A stretch of DNA of 64,000 nt, taken from Acanthosoma haemorrhoidale (taxonomy: Eukaryota > Arthropoda > Insecta > Hemiptera > Acanthosomatidae). Numbering within the stretch: position 1 is the stretch's first letter; every line of letters starts with the position of its first letter. Of the stretch, positions 58,501 to 64,000 are shown piece by piece. A program made the translations under genes and the position numbers. The stretch is taken from contig OV884013.1 of NCBI GenBank assembly GCA_930367205.1, positions 93,249,333 through 93,313,332 of the forward strand, given 5' to 3'. The notes beneath the pieces were generated by a model, which was not told where the DNA came from, ran no database searches, and saw nothing but the letters and a program-made list of their open reading frames with translations.

Positions 58501-59449
58501 TATCGTGGGGTAAGCATTCGTAGGCGTTTGTCAAGAGAGTCACTTTAAGCGTTGAATAATCCTATTATAATGGAGAGATATACGTTCAAATAAATTATTT
58601 TCAGCTACAGCAAGATATCTCTCATATGTATTTAAAACCGTTGCTCATTATAAATTAACTTTTTTTTCCAGAATATTACGAAGCATATGATTTGAAACTT
58701 CAACAGAATTCGTATAATAACTATGTGTATAAAAACCCATTTACTCTCGCATGGCTGTAGTGTTTCCTATTTACACATGCTTGGCATTACCAAGGGTTCA
58801 TCACGCCCCCCCTCCCTAAAGAATGTAGGAATCTCAATCACGTCCATGCAGCTACTTCACCATTAAGTGGAAACGCTGAGAGAGCCACAGAGGCACAGGA
58901 GAACTGATCAGTGAATTTCAACTGATGATACATACCGAACTAGAGATATTTTTTCCGTTTCAATATCCAAGGAGTATTGTAGAGGGACAGTCAATCTGGT
59001 CAGGTAGAGGTCATCCTAGGGGACTTGGGAATGAGATCTGGGATATCAGGACTATGAAGGTCTGTATGGATGGTTTATAACGTAAAACAAATATTGAACT
59101 TGAAGTATGTTATTGCTTAACTACCTTGATACAATATATATTAATAATATTTTACAAATCAATTCGCATCTACTTCTAACATTTGTAGAAACCTTTGGTC
59201 AGTTTGGTTAACTTATTCAACATACGTAGACCTAGACTATAGATGGGCACAGATAGATAATTAAACTTTAATTATTTTATTTTTTTATTTATTATATTGC
59301 CATATGTAAAAAGAATAAATAATAGTTTATTCCTACGCTGACATTTTGTGAAAGGTCAGACACCCTAGTTACTGGATCTGTTATTGCCAGGCGACTTCGA
59401 TATCAATCATTCCGAATGGCCGGCAATAAATCGAAGCCTGATTGGCCAA
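58501..59449. other. Stretch without recognised genes
   Basis: Nothing supported. Confidence 0.4.
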
Positions 59450-59545
59450 TATTAGGGGATATGTCCACCATGATTAGCACCCTTGTAACTAGCAACTGAG
59501 CGGAGAATGACCGATCTGAGTTTCAATCCTGTTTTCCTGATAAAC
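59450..59545 (+). repeat. Possible tRNA-derived SINE remnant
   Basis: GATTAGCACCCTTGTAACTAGCAACTGAG-like text, followed by CTGAGTTTCAATCCTG, resembles the D-loop to T-arm order of a tRNA with a degraded B box. It is not a functional tRNA. Low certainty. Confidence 0.25.
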
Positions 59546-60812
59546 CATTCATTTAGATTGCAACTTACGTTTGTATTAGTCATTAGAGCAGCTATGGAGT
59601 GGTTCTAGTTAACAGCTGAAGATTTGAAACTTTTAATTATCTCGAAGTTTATTGTTTCTATTATTATTGTGTTTGCAATTGTTATATCAACTATTATTAA
59701 CGTAAATTGTTTTGTGATACAAAATTATAATTGAATTTCTCAGTGGATGGTGCACTGAAATATAAAGATTATCTATGTTTAAAAATGTATAAAAAGTTTT
59801 TTTGTCCACAGAAAATATCACGAACATCAGCAGTTCACTGATTCGACCACTTCACTCCATATTCAATTAACGGAAAAACTCTAATTGTCAAAGTTTACAT
59901 CATAACGTAAAATATTATGAACCGTTAGTATTATTAAAAATCTAATTCTTACAAATGCTGGCAAATTAATATTAGTTGCCCAAAACAAATGTTTTTCTCA
60001 ATATCGCCTCCATTTATTTCCCAGAACCGAAGAATTGATTGCGTAGGCTATGAAACTAAATATCTCAAAGCCCCAATCAATAATACTTAATATGTATTTG
60101 GATAACAGTAGGCAATAATTACAAAATGTCATGAAACCTATATTGACCCTGTTTGGCAACCGCAACAAATCGTTGAATTGTTTAATAAATCACACTCGAT
60201 TAACTTATGTACGTATTTTTTGATTTCATATTTAATATATTTCAAATATGTGAAGCTCTATGTTAAATATGCAAGAAATTGAAATAATTAACGAGGCCAT
60301 GGCAGCAGACAAACTTTAGGGGTCGAGATTACTTTGGCTTGTTTTTCAGACTGTATGCCTTGTTTGAGCGACAGTCAGGTTGCTAGTTGGATACTTGAGT
60401 TGTCTTTTGGTAATGAGATATGAGACGTGTAAATTGTTAGTTATATAAATGGGTCAGTGTTGATTGTGTGTACAGTGAGTTGTTAATCAGAAGTTTTTGT
60501 TAATCGAAATCAATTGGAGTAATAATAGTAATAATTTATTTTTTCCTAGAGGATTATTCGTTTCCTGCCTATTACAGCAATTACCTATCATTTCTATTTA
60601 TTTATCAATTTGTTAATAAATATTTAAATAAATTAGAAATAAAAAGGCATTTCATACTTGAATTCTGATATAAAAGTCCCTCCTGTAATCCAATATGAAC
60701 ACAAATAATTGATCAGCATTCTATTAGAGAGAAATCGCCTATTTAGTAAATGTAACGGAGGAGGAAGGATTTGAAGGGAGGACTTAGAAGGTCCGACAGT
60801 CGTTAGTAGAAA
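59546..60812. other. AT-rich stretch, nothing recognised
   Basis: No supported feature. Confidence 0.4.
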
Positions 60813-61049
60813 TTAGTGGGGACAAGAGAAGCCACAACAATCTCCATTTAAACATTCAAGTTGAGTTAAAGTCTTCTCTAGCCAAGCTGAGCCCTCTAAT
60901 TCCATCTTAACAAGTTCCAGCCAAGCACATGGCTTAATGAGCTGTGCGGTCCAATCTCTGGCTACGTCGGCCCTAAACAGCGTAATCGAGTGCGTACCCC
61001 CACGGACCACAACATCGGATATTGCACTCTGAGCTGCATGGCATTGCAA
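60813..61049 (-). CDS. Unrecognised 78-codon open frame
   Basis: A minus-strand ATG frame of balanced composition inside AT-rich DNA. The peptide has an amphipathic middle (DWTAQLIKPCAWLELVKMELEGSAW is 25 residues in sequence terms; key residues are Trp, Leu and Glu) and five Cys overall, three in the last dozen residues. No domain is recognised and no flanking splice sites stand out. It may be a fragment of an element or chance. Confidence 0.15.
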   Translation of the reverse strand: MQCHAAQSAISDVVVRGGTHSITLFRADVARDWTAQLIKPCAWLELVKMELEGSAWLEKTLTQLECLNGDCCGFSCPH

Positions 61050-62369
61050 TTAGTACGGCCTGTCATATGCACAGCATGTCTCATATTATGGCAGTTGTAT
61101 AGACAACCCAATCCAAACACTTTATTCTATTATACATATACATAAGTGTCGATCATGCTTTAAATCGAAAAATATTCGGAACAATCTTGAACTTACAGCT
61201 TGAACTTTCTAGGCGTACTTAGAGAAGAGATATTTTCCACTTAAAAACCACTGAGGTGAGTGCCACACGTGATGATCTGATTGAGGAGGCTTTGAGACCA
61301 GCTCAAACGAAATAAATCGTTGTTAATCGGTGGTTTATAGCACATAAAGACGTGAAATGCTGTTAGTTCTACTTGAAGAATATATAATTCCCCCAGATCA
61401 TCATCGCCCAAACAATATAAAACGATAATATCCCAATAATGTTACTAAATAACCAGCCTGGCTATTAAAAACACCATACTTACACTCTTTTAAATGCAAA
61501 ATACCATTGGTATTAGTAAGTAAAGAACAAACCCGGTTGATTGCAAGACCGTGTTGAATAAATCAAAATATTCTTAAAATTGATGTACCCTATCAAACAT
61601 AAAGCGCATCAAGAAGCCATTTTCAGCGTTTAAATACCATTACAAATCTGTGTGTTTAGTATCTTAAAAAAAATTGCACTCTGAATTTAGCTATAAAAAA
61701 CGTTTTTCAAGGATGTAATTTTTGTTGTACTCAAAAGTTGTCAATATGTTTAACAATTAGAGTATACTTCGCTAAGTATACTCTATATATAAGTTCGCTA
61801 CTATAACCGAGGTCACATTAAGATAATGGTGAGTTATTTTGGTAGTGTTTTTAACGATAAATTAAGACCTGAAACCGTTATTTTTCTACCACATCAAGGT
61901 TTTCTAGAAAGAGTTTCTTTCTAAACCAATGTTTTACGTTTTCAGTAGTTTTACCTACATGAAGGAATGAGGGGAAAATGCATTTCCCCGGAAAAACTTC
62001 CACTTCTAATTAGAATCGTCACTCATTCATTTAAAAGGAACCTGCATATTTCTGGGCCCTATAAATGTGAAACCTAAACATCACACAAGTTGGTCGTAAA
62101 ATGAAAAACCAAAATAAGTAACCAGAAAACCTCTAATAGAGAAAATTGTTTACCTCATTGACCAGCCCAGCCCCGGAATTGAGCGAAAACCTTTTCTGAA
62201 GGTTATTAAAGTGTTGATAAATTATATTTTGAAGATAACAAGTATATAACTGGTCAGTACATATTTTTAAATTATTGTTGTGTGGCTTCATATGGCTGAA
62301 TTTAGTGTTTATATTTCAATAGTTTTTACCATTTTTTACACAAGTAAACGCGCGTGGCTTTGGAACTGT
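61050..62369. other. AT-rich stretch with one perfect hairpin
   Basis: 61758-61785 forms a 12-bp perfect stem (TAGAGTATACTT / AAGTATACTCTA) with loop CGCT. Otherwise nothing recognised. Confidence 0.6.
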
Positions 62370-62475
62370 ACACGTGTCTCTTGAATGGTTCTTGAACTCT
62401 TGATGATGAAGGCGTAAGTCCGTCGAAAACGCTTCGGTAAAAATAAATAAAGCTGCGGACAGAAGGTGTTTTATT
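62370..62475 (+). mobile_element. Possible 3' end of a Penelope-like element
   Basis: TTGATGATGAAGGCGTAAG, then CGTCGAAAACGC and an AATAAATAAA signal. Penelope-like element ends carry a 'GATGA...GAAAC' core related to hammerhead ribozymes and a nearby A-rich end. Three base pairs (CGT upstream of GTC with ACG after GAAA) could form one stem, but the other stems are not convincing and the core has TTGATGA rather than CTGATGA. No GIY-YIG or RT coding is visible nearby. Confidence 0.3.
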
Positions 62476-64000
62476 TTTTAATGTATGAATTGATGCATGT
62501 ATCACAAAATGATTATGTCGTGTTGCATAAGAAGGAAACTAATTGATATGCCAGGAAAACATGCTCGTTCAGCCCCCACGACAATTCCATCGATTGAAGC
62601 CGGAGAGGTATTCAACATATGATGGATGACGGCTATCTAGAGTTGGCCCGTTTCCAACAATAGATGCCAACTCTACCACCATCATGAAGACCATCACTGA
62701 ACCGGAGGGGCAACTTTATCTAGCAACTTTTTCTTTGTTTTGTTTTTTTAATTAAATGATATATATCATATTAAAATCATCTGTTGCCTTATTAGAACAG
62801 ATTGTAATGATGCACTTATAAAAACTTCTTAAAAATTAACACACATTTTTCTGATTAAGATGAACCAGAGACCTGTTCTACCCACAATTAACATCCATAC
62901 TGATTTATTTCAGCGGCTATACCACCACTTTCAAGTTTTCTAGAATGTCATAGGCTATTATTTGTATAATAAAATACTTTGAAATTGATGGTTTAGTAAT
63001 CGAAAACTTCTTAACTTCTATTAGTATAAAGTTAAATATTGGGTCGACCAGAGAGATTTGTCCGTTTAATAATATCAATAGCCTAAAACCACCATTCCAA
63101 GCTAATATGTCAAAATTTGTGACTGTTGGGACCCGTCATAGTTGTGGCCATAAATATATGGTGGAGCCCCTAAGGGAAATACCCCCCACGAGTATATTGC
63201 AGGTAGCGTATTTGGGAATATGCCCCACCTTAATTTATTTATAGAATAATTGGTTATAATATGTTGCTCATTCTGGAGGAGGTTTGCGTTTAGTTGGTAA
63301 TTTTTTTTTATAACCTTTTAGTTAATTAATAAATATCAATAGCTTTAGTTATTGATTGATTGAGAGTTAAGAGGAACCAAATCTAGCTAGCGTGACTATT
63401 ATTAGGTGGCAGCAGCTCCTAGATAGACCCTTTATAGACTCAGAACTGTCTGTACACACGTCACAAGTGACAAAGGGTCAGTTGCAGGAGTACAAAGGAC
63501 CAGGAAGGTGGTAGTGGAGGAGCTTTCCAGAGAAGCTGAAGCGAACTGAGGAAAGTTATGGCTTCACTTCCCTAACACTCAACCTCTCCGTAAAGCTTAG
63601 AGCCAGAATGCGGAGGACAGAACGAGCTGATCTGGGTCTTTTCTCATTTTTCTGAATATTCCCATAGCTGCTATACACTATTCATAATTTGGCTTTCTTG
63701 TATGTTTTGATATGAGACATCATACAGGCCTAAACAGTAATTGAATATTTAATTATTATTATATTCCTTTATTGTGCTGTAATGACAATCTGCCTTTTAT
63801 AAGGCAATAAGGAATTAAGAAAAGTGCTCTCATTCATACCATATTTACAGTTCATCATTCACTTGCTCATTCATAAAATATTTACAGACAGCCCAGAGAC
63901 CTCCCAAATCCACATGCGAAGAGAAAGCGGAGTCTTGGGAAGTCCCCCACGCCCCTCCGTCAGCCGCGTCACCGGATACTAGCCAGTGGAGGCTGACCAA
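62476..64000. other. Window end, no gene recognised
   Basis: 63124-63400 begins TGTTGGGACCC and contains a TATA-like ATAAATATATGG and an AATAAATA signal; it is followed by GGTGGCAGCAGC, loosely like a BEL-type LTR and primer site, but no second copy is in the window. 63860-64000 is GC-richer and runs off the end. Confidence 0.3.

Overview
The window looks like AT-rich nuclear DNA of an arthropod, most likely an insect. Evidence: one spliced coding exon resembling insect NMDA-receptor subunit 2, a gypsy-group LTR retrotransposon primed by a tRNA-Phe 3' end, many Jockey-clade LINE copies, tRNA-derived SINE-like heads and abundant microsatellites. Nothing bacterial is present: no operons, ribosome binding sites or CRISPR. 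The species cannot be named from the sequence.

The only host protein-coding sequence I can support is a 179-bp exon on the minus strand at 35147-35325. If the identification is right, much or all of the window may be intron of one very long minus-strand gene, but no second exon was recognised.

Layout. 1-12 kb: degraded Jockey-type fragments (1.9, 3.1-4.0, 5.8-6.8, 10.4 kb), a GC-rich unclassified block (4.0-4.8 kb) and an (AG)n run. 12.28-17.62 kb: a complete 5.3-kb gypsy-group retrotransposon with identical 180-bp LTRs, a 4-bp target duplication, gag, and a pol frame separated from gag only by one in-frame TGA. 17.9-26 kb: (TC)n, a reverse-transcriptase relic, a 0.3-kb dispersed repeat pair and a LINE tail. 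26.3-29.9 kb: an unclassified repeat split by a Jockey-type LINE with a 10-bp target duplication; that LINE has its ORF2 start and endonuclease segment inverted and a 107-bp insertion in ORF1. 33.5-34.2 kb: a 49-bp minisatellite of 16 units. 35-41 kb: the receptor exon, LINE tails in both orientations, a CR1/Jockey-like relic, a short tandem array, a 50-bp-arm inverted repeat and a SINE head. 41-64 kb: mostly unrecognised AT-rich DNA with a pogo-like relic, a 0.19-kb repeat pair, more LINE tails, another RT relic and a Penelope-like end motif.

The mobile elements show a wide age range: relics full of stops, truncated but alignable LINE copies, and an LTR element that appears very young. The most unusual points are the gag-TGA-pol arrangement, the internally inverted LINE with templated filler DNA, and the highly homogeneous 49-bp array close to the receptor exon.
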